Below are positions 37,614 to 45,801 of a stretch of 64,000 bases of DNA, one piece after another (positions within the stretch are counted from its first letter, which is position 1; each line of letters opens with the position of its first letter). The stretch spans positions 44,438 through 108,437 of the forward strand of contig CALUWN010000007.1 in the NCBI GenBank assembly GCA_944324495.1, given 5' to 3'. This DNA is from an uncultured Mucispirillum sp. Lineage in GTDB: Bacteria > Chrysiogenota > Deferribacteres > Deferribacterales > Mucispirillaceae. The translations under genes were made by a program, and so were the position numbers. The notes below the pieces were generated by a model, which was given only the letters and a program-made list of their open reading frames with translations, ran no database searches and was not told the origin of the DNA.

Positions 37614-38651
37614 ATGTTTAGAAGCAAAATTTTAGAAGAACCAAAAAGTATTATTATTTCAAGGACAGATAAAATAGGTGATTTAGTGCTTTCTGTGCCT
37701 GCTATTTCAACTGTTAAAAAAATGTATCCTAAGGCGAAATTATATGTATTAGTTAGAAAATACAATATGGAAGTAGTGAAAGGCTTTACTTTTATAGACG
37801 GTGTTTTAGCAATTGATGATTATTCTAAAAATGAGCTTTATAAAAAACTAAAACAAATTAAAGCAGATATTTTTATTGCTTTATATTCAGATAATCAAGT
37901 ACTAAAACTTGCATGGAAAAGTGGTGCGAAATACAGGGTTGGCCCCCTTTCTAAACCACTTTCATTTCTTGTATATAATTATGGTATTAAGCAAAAACGT
38001 TCTGAATCTATTAAAAACGAAGCTGAATATAATCTTGATTTAGTAAAGCATCTTAATGAAGAACTTTTTAACAGGCAAAAAATAACTATTGATAAACTGC
38101 AGTATGGTAGAACAAACCATAATAAAGCCTTGGAATTTTTAAATGAAAACAATATATATAATTATATTTTAATCCACCCGTTTTCTGGGGGCTCTACAAA
38201 AAATTTTACAGTAGATGAATATGTAAGGGTTATTAAAGGCATAAATTACGAAAATAAAAACCTGCAGATAGTTGTAACTTCATCTTTGGATGATAAAGCG
38301 CAGGCAGAGCGTATTGCAAAAGAATGTAGTAATGTATATGTTTTTATTACATCATCTATTTTAGAACTGGCAGCAGTTATTGATAAATGTAAAGTTTATA
38401 TTGGTGCTGGTACTGGTCCAAGCCATATAGCAGGCAACCTGTGTAAACCGTCTGTTTGTATATATCCTAATTATCCTACACTGTCACCTATAAGGTGGGG
38501 GCTTTATGGTAATGATGAAAGGACTACTTACATTATACCAGATAGAGAAAGGAAAGAAAAAGATTATAAAGACAGAACTTTTGATAATATAACTGATAAT
38601 ATTATAAATGAAACAGTGAAAGCTGTAATGGATAAATTAAATGGACAATAA
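37614..38651 (+). CDS. glycosyltransferase family 9 (ADP-heptose:LPS heptosyltransferase-like)
   Basis: A 345-residue GT-B enzyme with ISRTDKIGDLVLSVPAI at the N-terminus (phosphate-binding loop) and the C-terminal donor site GAGTGPSHIAGNLCKPSVCIY, followed by SPIRWGLYG. This places it with WaaF/WaaC-type heptosyltransferases that extend the inner LPS core at the cytoplasmic face. Which heptose is added cannot be read from sequence. It overlaps the next gene by 11 bases and sits between msbA and another core transferase. Confidence 0.88.
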   Translation: MFRSKILEEPKSIIISRTDKIGDLVLSVPAISTVKKMYPKAKLYVLVRKYNMEVVKGFTFIDGVLAIDDYSKNELYKKLKQIKADIFIALYSDNQVLKLAWKSGAKYRVGPLSKPLSFLVYNYGIKQKRSESIKNEAEYNLDLVKHLNEELFNRQKITIDKLQYGRTNHNKALEFLNENNIYNYILIHPFSGGSTKNFTVDEYVRVIKGINYENKNLQIVVTSSLDDKAQAERIAKECSNVYVFITSSILELAAVIDKCKVYIGAGTGPSHIAGNLCKPSVCIYPNYPTLSPIRWGLYGNDERTTYIIPDRERKEKDYKDRTFDNITDNIINETVKAVMDKLNGQ

Positions 38652-39411
38652 ACTTGATTTATCTGTTGCAATAATTACATTTAATGAAGAAGCCCGCCTT
38701 GGAGCAACCTTAGAAAGTATATACGATATTGCTTCAGAAATCGTGGTGATAGACAGTTTTTCTCAAGATAATACAACAGCAGTTGCAGAAAAATATGGTG
38801 CAAAAGTATTCCAAGAAGAATGGAAAGGCTTTACAGCACAAAAAAACTCATTAACTTCTAAATGCAGCCATAATTTTATATTATATCTTGATGCAGATGA
38901 AGTTATAAGCGATGAATTAAAAAATGAAATCATAAGGGCTGTAAAAGAGCCAAAAGCTGCTGGGTATTATTTAAGAAGAAAAACCCATTATTTAGGAAAA
39001 CTGCTTAATTATTCATGGCAAAAAGATGAAAGACTTAGGCTTGTGAAAAAATCAGCAGAGCCTTTATGGAAAGGTGAGCTTGTCCATGAAGAACTTTTTA
39101 TAAACGGAAAAACTTCTATTTTAAATGGATATATTATCCATTATTCATATAAAGATATAAAGGACCATTTTACAAAAACAATAAATTATGCATATCTTTC
39201 TGCTAAAAGTTACTATATTAGAGGTAAAAAACCTAGTATTTCAAAACTAATCTTTAGCCCTGTATTTTCATTTATAAAGCTTTATATTCTTAAAAAAGGA
39301 TTTTTAGATGGACTGCGTGGTTTAATAGCTGGGTTTAGTGCATATGTTTATGTATTTTTAAAATACGCATTTTTATGGGAAATGTATTTAAGTAAAAAGG
39401 AACAGGGTTAG
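38641..39411 (+). CDS. glycosyltransferase family 2, WaaE/KdtX-like LPS core transferase
   Basis: A 256-residue GT-A enzyme: LSVAIITFNEEARLGATLESI, then DSFSQDNTTAVAEKYGAKV and the metal-binding LDADEV (DxD-like). This is the pattern of WaaE-type beta-1,4-glucosyltransferases acting on LPS heptose. A hydrophobic C-terminal patch (VFSFIKLYILKKGFLDG) is usual for membrane association. It is flanked by a heptosyltransferase and lpxK. Confidence 0.87.
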   Translation: MDNKLDLSVAIITFNEEARLGATLESIYDIASEIVVIDSFSQDNTTAVAEKYGAKVFQEEWKGFTAQKNSLTSKCSHNFILYLDADEVISDELKNEIIRAVKEPKAAGYYLRRKTHYLGKLLNYSWQKDERLRLVKKSAEPLWKGELVHEELFINGKTSILNGYIIHYSYKDIKDHFTKTINYAYLSAKSYYIRGKKPSISKLIFSPVFSFIKLYILKKGFLDGLRGLIAGFSAYVYVFLKYAFLWEMYLSKKEQG

Positions 39412-39414
39412 TTT

Positions 39415-40338
39415 ATGGTAAATCATGGTATAAAAACAATTTCTGTTGGTAATCTTGTTATGGGTGGTGCTGGAAAAACTCCGCACACTCTTTTAATAGC
39501 AGGGGAAATGATTAAAAAAGGTGAAAAGGTTGCCATATTATCCCTTGGGTATAAAGGCAAGGTTGGTTATGATATAAACGTCATAAGCGACGGTAACGGT
39601 GGTTTATATCATCATCCCCCAATGGCAGCAGATGAACCATATATGATGGCAAAAAATTATCCTGAAGCCGTTGTGATTACTGGTAAAAAAAGAGAACAGT
39701 CTTTAGCATTAGCTCGTGATAAATATGGTGCAACTGTAGCCATACTTGATGATGGATACCAGTATAAAAAACTAGCCCGCGATGTTAATATTTTACTGCT
39801 TGACCATAAACGCCCAATCTCTACTGGCTTTCCATTTCCTTTTGGGTATTTAAGGGAGTTCCCGTTTGCTATAAACCGCTCAGACATTATTATATTTACA
39901 AGAGCAAAAAATGATAATATACCTGATAATGTAAAAGGATTTATTAATAAGCAGAGCATATATTTTAGTAATACTGTTTTTCATAGAGTTGCTATAAAAA
40001 ATGAATTTGTAGAGCTTTCATATATTAAAGGTACAAAAGTATGTGCTTATTCTGCCATTGCTAATAATGAAGTTTTTTATAATACTTTAATAGAGGCAGG
40101 GCTTGATGTAGTATTTTTTGCAGGTTTTAGAGACCATTCACTTTTAGAAGAAAAAACAATTAATGGCATTTTAACCCAAGGCAAAAATAAAGGTGCATCA
40201 CTTTTTATTACTACAGAAAAAGATTTTGTGAAACTTCCAAGTGCATATCAGCCACTTTTTAGCTATATTAAAATAGATATAGAGCTTAATAATAAAGAAG
40301 GGCTGCTAAAAGATATAGAAAAACTCACTTCCATGTAA
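39415..40338 (+). CDS. lpxK: tetraacyldisaccharide 4'-kinase, short form
   Basis: A 307-residue LpxK: ISVGNLVMGGAGKTPHT is the atypical Walker A, and VAILDDGYQYKKLARDVNILLLD carries the DDGxQ block. FFAGFRDHSLLEE and TTEKDFVKLP near the end match the C-terminal lobe with its catalytic histidine region. It phosphorylates the lipid A disaccharide. Known LpxK proteins have about 40-50 residues, including a membrane helix, before this motif. Here only about nine residues precede it, and the previous gene ends three bases upstream. The enzyme may bind the membrane peripherally. Last gene of the long operon. Confidence 0.9.
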   Translation: MVNHGIKTISVGNLVMGGAGKTPHTLLIAGEMIKKGEKVAILSLGYKGKVGYDINVISDGNGGLYHHPPMAADEPYMMAKNYPEAVVITGKKREQSLALARDKYGATVAILDDGYQYKKLARDVNILLLDHKRPISTGFPFPFGYLREFPFAINRSDIIIFTRAKNDNIPDNVKGFINKQSIYFSNTVFHRVAIKNEFVELSYIKGTKVCAYSAIANNEVFYNTLIEAGLDVVFFAGFRDHSLLEEKTINGILTQGKNKGASLFITTEKDFVKLPSAYQPLFSYIKIDIELNNKEGLLKDIEKLTSM

Positions 40339-40346
40339 AAAAAATA

Positions 40347-40375
40347 TTGATTAATGGTTTAATTTATATTATATT
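40347..40375 (+). promoter_or_regulatory. candidate promoter of the aminotransferase gene
   Basis: TTGATT (40347-40352), a 17-base spacer and TATATT (40370-40375) lie about 65 bases ahead of the ATG, in the first real gap after the long lpxK-ending operon. Confidence 0.45.
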
Positions 40376-40441
40376 CCTTTTTGATAAATAAAAAATTAAG
40401 GCAGAATAAAGTTTTTGCCATAATAAAAAAGGTGGTATTAT

Positions 40442-41749
40442 ATGAATCCATTAGCCAAAAGCTTAAATGAGGAGCTTGCACAGCACAATCCTTATATCTT
40501 AGAAATGTTATCTCACACTGGTAAAGAGATGTTTATGCCGAAGGGTATTTTAAGCCAGAGTACAGAAGCAAAGGAAAAAGCTACAAAATTTAATGCTACA
40601 ATTGGTATATCAACTGCAAAAGGGGAGCCAATGTATCTTGAAAGTATGTTTAAAAAATTTCAAGGCATACACCCACGTAAACTTTTCACATATGCTCCTG
40701 CTACAGGCTTACCAGAGCTTAGAACATTATGGGCAGCAAAAATTAGGGAAGAAAATCCGTCCCTTGCAGGCAGGCAGATGAGTAACCCTGTAGTATGTAA
40801 TGCTTTAACTAATGGTCTTGTAACAGCAGCAGAATTATTTTTAAATGTAGGTGAATATATAGTACTGCCAGATAAATTTTGGGGTAACTACCGCCTGATG
40901 TTTAGCACACTTTTAGGCGGTGAAATAGCTACATATGAAACATTTAATAATAATGGTTATAATGTAGAAGGTCTTTTAGCAAAAGTAAGGGAGTGTGGAG
41001 CAAAAACTAAAAAAGTTGTTGTAGTTCTTAATTTCCCAAATAACCCAACAGGTTATACATTAACTAAAGATGAGGCAGTAAAATTAGCTGACGGTTTAAC
41101 AGAAATAGCAGAAAGCGGTATAAATGTGGTAGCTGTTTCAGATGATGCTTATTTTGGTTTATTTTTTGATGATGTATTTAAAGAATCACTTTTCAGCCTT
41201 CTTTCAGGCAGAAGCCCAAGGCTTTTAGCTGTAAAAATAGATGGTGTTACAAAAGAAAGTTTTGCATGGGGTTTTAGAGTTGGGTTTATTACATACGGTG
41301 AAACTATAAAAGGTGATAACTCAGCTATTTTTAAAATACTTGAAACTAAAACAGCAGGCTATATAAGAGCATCAATTTCTAGTGCACCGCACCCAAGCCA
41401 GTCTATTACAGTAGATGTATTAAAAGAGCCGTCTTTTAAAACAGAAAGAGCAGAATTAAATGCAATTATTGAAGAAAGATGCAAAAAAGTAAAAGAAATT
41501 TTTGCAAAAGGTATATATGATGATGAATTTACAGCATATCCATTTAATTCAGGCTATTTTATGTGCATAAGATTAAAAAATGTAGAAGCTGAAACATTAA
41601 GATTAGCACTTTTAGATAAATACGGCGTAGGTGTAATCAGCACAAACACAACCGATATAAGAATAGCATTTTCCAGTGTGGATGTGGAGAATATTGAGGA
41701 GTTGTATTCTATAATATATAGGTGTTGCAAAGAACTAGCTGCGGCTTAG
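40442..41749 (+). CDS. PLP-dependent class I aminotransferase
   Basis: A 435-residue fold-type I aminotransferase. TYAPATGLPELR, VLNFPNNPTGYT (substrate-side Asn/Gly-Tyr loop), SDDAYFGLFF and the PLP lysine K271 in DGVTKESFAWGFRVGF are in order, with R near residue 412 (DIRIAFSS) for the carboxylate. It most likely transfers amino groups from aspartate or aromatic amino acids, but the specificity is open. AGGTGG precedes the ATG. It is monocistronic and followed by the repeat field. Confidence 0.9.
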   Translation: MNPLAKSLNEELAQHNPYILEMLSHTGKEMFMPKGILSQSTEAKEKATKFNATIGISTAKGEPMYLESMFKKFQGIHPRKLFTYAPATGLPELRTLWAAKIREENPSLAGRQMSNPVVCNALTNGLVTAAELFLNVGEYIVLPDKFWGNYRLMFSTLLGGEIATYETFNNNGYNVEGLLAKVRECGAKTKKVVVVLNFPNNPTGYTLTKDEAVKLADGLTEIAESGINVVAVSDDAYFGLFFDDVFKESLFSLLSGRSPRLLAVKIDGVTKESFAWGFRVGFITYGETIKGDNSAIFKILETKTAGYIRASISSAPHPSQSITVDVLKEPSFKTERAELNAIIEERCKKVKEIFAKGIYDDEFTAYPFNSGYFMCIRLKNVEAETLRLALLDKYGVGVISTNTTDIRIAFSSVDVENIEELYSIIYRCCKELAAA

Positions 41750-41821
41750 TCGGCTGTATCTTTTTAATTTATACGGCGTTGGTATTTTTTTACCTTGCTC
41801 ATTTACTAATTATGTAAACTC

Positions 41822-42155
41822 GCATCGGTAAAAAAATATCCGCCTTGTCTAAATTAAAAATCTTACAGCCTTAGTATAACTTTCATTGGCAAAAATATAT
41901 ACCTAGCTTAAAAACAAAATCTTTAAGCCTTAGTAAATTCCTTTCGCAACAATTCTAATCCGCCTTGTCTATCGCAAAAATCTTTAAGCCTTAGGTAGTA
42001 TTGCATCGGTAAAAAATATCCGCCTTGTCTAAATTAAAAATCTTACAGCCTTAGTATAACTTGCATTGGCAAAAATATATACCTAGCTTAAAAACAAAAT
42101 CTTTAAGCCTTAACATGCACTCCTTTCGCAAAAATTCTAATCCGCCTTGTATTCA
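41822..42155. repeat. 60-bp tandem repeats in a 180-bp higher-order pattern (noncoding)
   Basis: The motif CCGCCTTGT recurs at 41840, 41960, 42020 and 42142, with the variant ACCTAGCTT at about 41901 and 42081, so the spacing is 60 bases. Each unit also carries AAAATCTT-(AC/TA)AGCCTTA about 25 bases later. Units come in types a, b and c, and the a-b pair (GCATCGGTAAAA... to ...TTTAAGCCTTA) at 41822-41933 is almost identically repeated at 42003-42112, giving a 180-base super-period. All six frames contain stops. It lies between convergent genes. No terminal inverted repeats or CRISPR-like spacers are seen. Confidence 0.85.
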
Positions 42156-42338
42156 TTAAACTTTTATTTTTTATTCCATCCTTGGAATAAAAAAATAACG
42201 CAACTACGGAAGCTTTTCCAGCCACCGTTTTCTGTTTCCTCGTTATTCACTCGGGAAAACGGCGTCCTCGCTGAAAAACGCTCGCCTTGTTGCTTACTAA
42301 AGCAAGCCTATCCATAGGCTTGTAAAAATTTTACAGCC
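42156..42338. other. noncoding region with palindromes and decayed repeat units
   Basis: Continuation of the intergenic field. A perfect inverted repeat TTATTCCA-TCCT-TGGAATAA sits at 42170-42189, then GTTTTC/GAAAAC arms within a GC-richer stretch (42210-42265). A hairpin CAAGCCTA-TCCA-TAGGCTTG follows at about 42302-42321. CGCCTTGT (about 42282) and TTACAGCCTTA (about 42331) are remnants of the 60-bp unit. No gene is visible. One hairpin may end ogt or aminotransferase transcripts, but none has a good T-run. Confidence 0.5.
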
Positions 42339-42845
42339 TTACAAAGATATATTTTCAACTTTTTCTATACCTAACAAATACTTTTTCACTTGAATACCTG
42401 CGGCATAGCCTTTAAGTGTTTTATCTTTTCCTAAAACTCTGTGGCATGGTATAAGTATTGATATTTTATTATGACCTATGGCATTTCCTACTGCTTGGAA
42501 AGGGGCTGATTTTAAACACCTGATTTTTGCAACTTCTACTGCAATATTATAATATGTTGTTGTTTTTCCATAGGGGATTTCTAAAAGCATAGCCCATACA
42601 AGTTTTTGAAACTCAGTGCCTTCTATCTCTAAGGGTATATTGTGGCTTGTATTTTTACCTGTAAAATAATCATCTAAATATTTTTTTGTATTATATATTA
42701 TTTCATTTTCATCATGTTTTACATTTAATAAAGAAATATTTGGGAAATACTTTTGGTTATAAAAATAAAGCCCTTTTAAGCCATTATTGCTTGCACATAA
42801 TAAAATCTTACCAACAGGGCTTATATAATCATTAATAAAAAGCAT
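42339..42845 (-). CDS. ogt: methylated-DNA-protein-cysteine S-methyltransferase
   Basis: A 168-residue single-use repair protein that takes the alkyl group from O6-methylguanine onto C134 in the motif IPCHRV. Upstream GTEFQKLVWAMLLEIPYGKTTTY and VGNAIGHNKISILIPCHRV are the DNA-binding and active-site blocks. There is no AdaA-type extension, so it is the Ogt form. It is downstream of a small zinc-ribbon gene with a 3-base gap, forming a two-gene minus-strand unit. Confidence 0.93.
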   Translation of the reverse strand: MLFINDYISPVGKILLCASNNGLKGLYFYNQKYFPNISLLNVKHDENEIIYNTKKYLDDYFTGKNTSHNIPLEIEGTEFQKLVWAMLLEIPYGKTTTYYNIAVEVAKIRCLKSAPFQAVGNAIGHNKISILIPCHRVLGKDKTLKGYAAGIQVKKYLLGIEKVENISL

Positions 42846-42848
42846 ATA

Positions 42849-43049
42849 TTAACCTCTAAAAAACAAGTTTTTCTTTTCTGTAATTTTTCCACAGGCACTA
42901 CAGGCATAAACTTTATAGCCTTTTTTAGTTTCATACTCTTTTTTTCTGTTAATATAACGTGACTGGCAGTGGGGGCATCTATGCACTGTAAAAAACCTTA
43001 AAAATAAGTATGTACCAATTATAAGCATTAAAAGTATAATAAGTTCCAT
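42849..43049 (-). CDS. small membrane protein with zinc ribbon, 66 aa
   Basis: The frame is open from 43091, but GGAGAG fits the ATG at 43049. One hydrophobic helix (MELIILLMLIIGTYLFLRFF) is followed by CPHCQ... and CSACGK, a likely rubredoxin/zinc-ribbon knuckle facing the cytosol, then a basic tail. Function unknown. Co-transcription with ogt is likely from the spacing, but no functional link is known. Confidence 0.65.
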   Translation of the reverse strand: MELIILLMLIIGTYLFLRFFTVHRCPHCQSRYINRKKEYETKKGYKVYACSACGKITEKKNLFFRG

Positions 43050-43167
43050 TTTTCTCTCCAAAACAGTACTTATTATAATACAGTTATACAAGTTATTCTA
43101 GTGTTTTTTATATTGCATAGGATATATTTTTATTCTATACTACTCTTACTACAAAAAGGAAAAGTAT

Positions 43168-44520
43168 ATGGAAAAAGAAGAAAGTATTTTATCATCTCTT
43201 AGTAATGATATTGATTTATTTAAAACACCACTTCTTAAAAGAAAACAGTATGCAGCATCTATTTTGAAACTATCTTTACTTGTTGCATTGTTGTTTATTT
43301 TATTTTTGCTTTTTTTAAATCTTGGAAGCGTAGTTATTATTCTATCTAGTATAATATTTATACCTTTTTTATCTTTCATGTTATTTTATTTTAATATACT
43401 TTTTATTAAAAGATATTTAGATACTTTTTTACCTTTATTTATACTTTTTCTAATTCCTATATTTTATACATTATCCTGTTCATTTAATCTTGTATATGAG
43501 TTTGTTATTTGGGAAAGTCCTATAAAGTGGTTTTTTAGGGCTGGTATTTGGTTGTTACCTGCTTTACTGCTTTTTATATTATTATTTATTATGCCATCAT
43601 CTAACAAAGAACGCCCCATTATTACAAAAATAAAAAACAGCATATATATTAAGAAAAATATTTTATACCCAATAAATAATATTTTAACATTAAAATTTAA
43701 AAATCGCATAAATAGTAAACAGTTTATTTATGGGCTTTTGTTTACATTTATACCACTTTTATTATTTTTACTACACAAAGATATAATAGAGCTTTTAAAA
43801 AATATATACACTCAAATATTACATTTTAAAAATTTTGCTTTTGAAGCATATGAAATGAGAGAGTATCAAGATAAATATTTTTCACCACAGCTTCCTATAA
43901 TTATCTTTTATGGAACTTTCTTTTTTATATTAATAAGTTTTCTTGTTTTATATATTAATTCTTATAAAAATATATATAAAAATAAAGTAGCTGTATTTAT
44001 TATTGGTTTGATTTTAGTATTTATTTTACCTTATTCATTTTCTATGTTTTATGGTTATATGGTTAAAGATTATGAAGATATGTTTAATTCTGGAAGAGAA
44101 AGCTTAATCTTATTTTTTAATTCAAAATCTGATAGATATTTACTAATAGTTTCTATTATTCTTTTATTTATATATTATAAGCTCATTAGTGTAAAAAATA
44201 ATTTAAAAACACCGCAGATTAATAGAATATCATTTAAAGAATATATTATAAAAGTTGTAGTATTGGCTGGTATATATATGGTTTTACAAGATGTATTATA
44301 TTATGTTGAACATTATATAAACTTTATATATCTGCCTGATAATGTATTAAGTCTGTCAGATATTATATACCTGTTTATAAAAATACAATTTATTTATTGT
44401 ATGCTTTATTACACTATGAAAAGAATTAATAATGCCATAATAAATAAATTAGTTATAATATCATTTATTATATATGTGCTGTTACCATATACATTAATTT
44501 TATGTCTTTTTATATATTAA
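43168..44520 (+). CDS. multi-helix membrane protein, first of a tandem paralogous array (three modules)
   Basis: A 450-residue protein with about ten or more hydrophobic helices. Three starts of the same module can be recognised: TPLLKRKQYAASI (about 20), LKFKNRINSKQFIYG (about 174) and NRISFKEYIIK (about 352), each a short basic/aromatic stretch before a helix, resembling the DUF805-type R.EY signature. The third module breaks off at the stop; its natural continuation is in the next gene in another frame, so the pair may be one gene split by a frameshift or a fused duplicate. Function unknown. Confidence 0.7.
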   Translation: MEKEESILSSLSNDIDLFKTPLLKRKQYAASILKLSLLVALLFILFLLFLNLGSVVIILSSIIFIPFLSFMLFYFNILFIKRYLDTFLPLFILFLIPIFYTLSCSFNLVYEFVIWESPIKWFFRAGIWLLPALLLFILLFIMPSSNKERPIITKIKNSIYIKKNILYPINNILTLKFKNRINSKQFIYGLLFTFIPLLLFLLHKDIIELLKNIYTQILHFKNFAFEAYEMREYQDKYFSPQLPIIIFYGTFFFILISFLVLYINSYKNIYKNKVAVFIIGLILVFILPYSFSMFYGYMVKDYEDMFNSGRESLILFFNSKSDRYLLIVSIILLFIYYKLISVKNNLKTPQINRISFKEYIIKVVVLAGIYMVLQDVLYYVEHYINFIYLPDNVLSLSDIIYLFIKIQFIYCMLYYTMKRINNAIINKLVIISFIIYVLLPYTLILCLFIY

Positions 44521-44948
44521 TATATATTCTTTTACTGATTATTGCTGCTGCACTAATTCCTAAATACGCAAGTGAAAGAAAATATGTATGTAATAATGAA
44601 AAATATAAAAAATTAGCAGATTATTTTAATATATCAAACAAAATAGAAAATATATTATTTTTTAAACTTAAAAGAGTAATCAGCATAAGAGAGTTTATAT
44701 TATCTTTTATATTTATTTTGATTATGTATATTTATATTATTCCATTTAACTGGTTAAAATATATGCTTATAAATATGACTATTTATCTTCCAACAGAAGT
44801 CCCAAGCGAAAATGGATATGTAACAGATTATTTTATTTCACCCATGCTATATATGTATATTATTTTAGTGGTGTATTCAATGTTTGTGCTTCTTTGTAAT
44901 GGAATATATACAATATATATGAAAAGAAAAGGTGTAATTAATGGATAA
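44502..44948 (+). CDS. membrane protein fragment of the array (one module, out of frame with the preceding gene)
   Basis: A 148-residue protein with about four helices that overlaps the previous gene by 19 bases. Its text (ALIPKYASERKYVCNNEKYKKLADYFNISNKIENILFFKLKRVISIREF) matches the second half of the downstream paralogues (PKKINERRYIFSSEKYIRIADFFDISKPMENILLFKF). The matching first half is the last ~100 residues of the preceding gene. A frameshift in the CTTTTTATATATTA stretch would join them. Either an old frameshift or two interacting halves; no good ribosome site is seen. Confidence 0.55.
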   Translation: MSFYILIYILLLIIAAALIPKYASERKYVCNNEKYKKLADYFNISNKIENILFFKLKRVISIREFILSFIFILIMYIYIIPFNWLKYMLINMTIYLPTEVPSENGYVTDYFISPMLYMYIILVVYSMFVLLCNGIYTIYMKRKGVING

Positions 44949-45801
44949 CCAAATAGAAAATAAAACTGATGTAAGAATAAGTATAGAAAAATATTTAATA
45001 AATATTGGAATATTATTTATAGTATTTCTTTTTTGTTCAAGTATTTTTATTATGCCAGCTTTAGGAATATTTGAACTTACTGCTTTAATACCCCTTGGAG
45101 TGTTTTCTATTTATTTAATATATTTTTCATCAAAAAGGATAGCTCATGCAGTAATAAATAAATTGATAATTTTGCCATTTATATTTTTGTTTTCATATTA
45201 TATATTAAATATTACAAATCCAAAATATATATTAGCCATATTATACATAGTTATATATATGATAATATTAATATTTATTTCCTTGTTTTTACCAAAAAAA
45301 ATAAATGAAAGAAGATATATTTTTAGTAGTGAAAAATACATACGTATTGCAGATTTTTTTGATATTAGTAAGCCTATGGAAAATATATTACTTTTTAAAT
45401 TTAGAAATACTATTTCAAGGCATAAATATTTTGTTGTTACACTATTTATAATATTGGCAAATATATTTATTTTTATTGATTTATTCATTATTATACAGTT
45501 GGCTGGTATATTAGGTTATCATGGTTTTGGTCTTGGAAGTTTTATTTTAATATTTATTTTTATTGAGTATGGAATTTTAATGTTATTTGCATTTATAATA
45601 CTTATCTCAAATAGATTAATAAATATATTTGGAACTAATAAATATAATATCTTAATATTTACCATAATCATTGTATTATTTTATTTTTTACAGTATATAA
45701 TACCTAATAATTATATGTATAATATTTATATGGTTGCTGCTATCATATTAGTATTATTTATTGGTATTATTCCTCCAAAAAAGGAGCAGGTAAATGAATA
45801 A
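44941..45801 (+). CDS. array membrane protein, full two-module form
   Basis: A 286-residue protein with about eight helices in two halves: VRISIEKYLINIG (about 10) and LLFKFRNTISRHKYFVV (about 155) mark the module starts. The linking segment is RRYIFSSEKYIRIADFFDISKPMEN. The first eight bases, ATGGATAA, contain the stop of the upstream gene, so translation is coupled. Two closer paralogues follow. There is no signal peptide beyond the helices and no catalytic motif. Function unknown. Confidence 0.7.
   Translation: MDNQIENKTDVRISIEKYLINIGILFIVFLFCSSIFIMPALGIFELTALIPLGVFSIYLIYFSSKRIAHAVINKLIILPFIFLFSYYILNITNPKYILAILYIVIYMIILIFISLFLPKKINERRYIFSSEKYIRIADFFDISKPMENILLFKFRNTISRHKYFVVTLFIILANIFIFIDLFIIIQLAGILGYHGFGLGSFILIFIFIEYGILMLFAFIILISNRLINIFGTNKYNILIFTIIIVLFYFLQYIIPNNYMYNIYMVAAIILVLFIGIIPPKKEQVNE

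Noticed and set aside
41822..42155. CRISPR array
   Set aside because: The spacing is regular, but the DNA between the shared motifs is itself repeated in a three-type cycle, so there are no unique spacers; no cas genes are nearby.
42170..42189. Rho-independent terminator at the TTATTCCA/TGGAATAA palindrome
   Set aside because: The stem is AT-rich and neither side has a proper T-run after a GC stem, so it is noted only as a palindrome.
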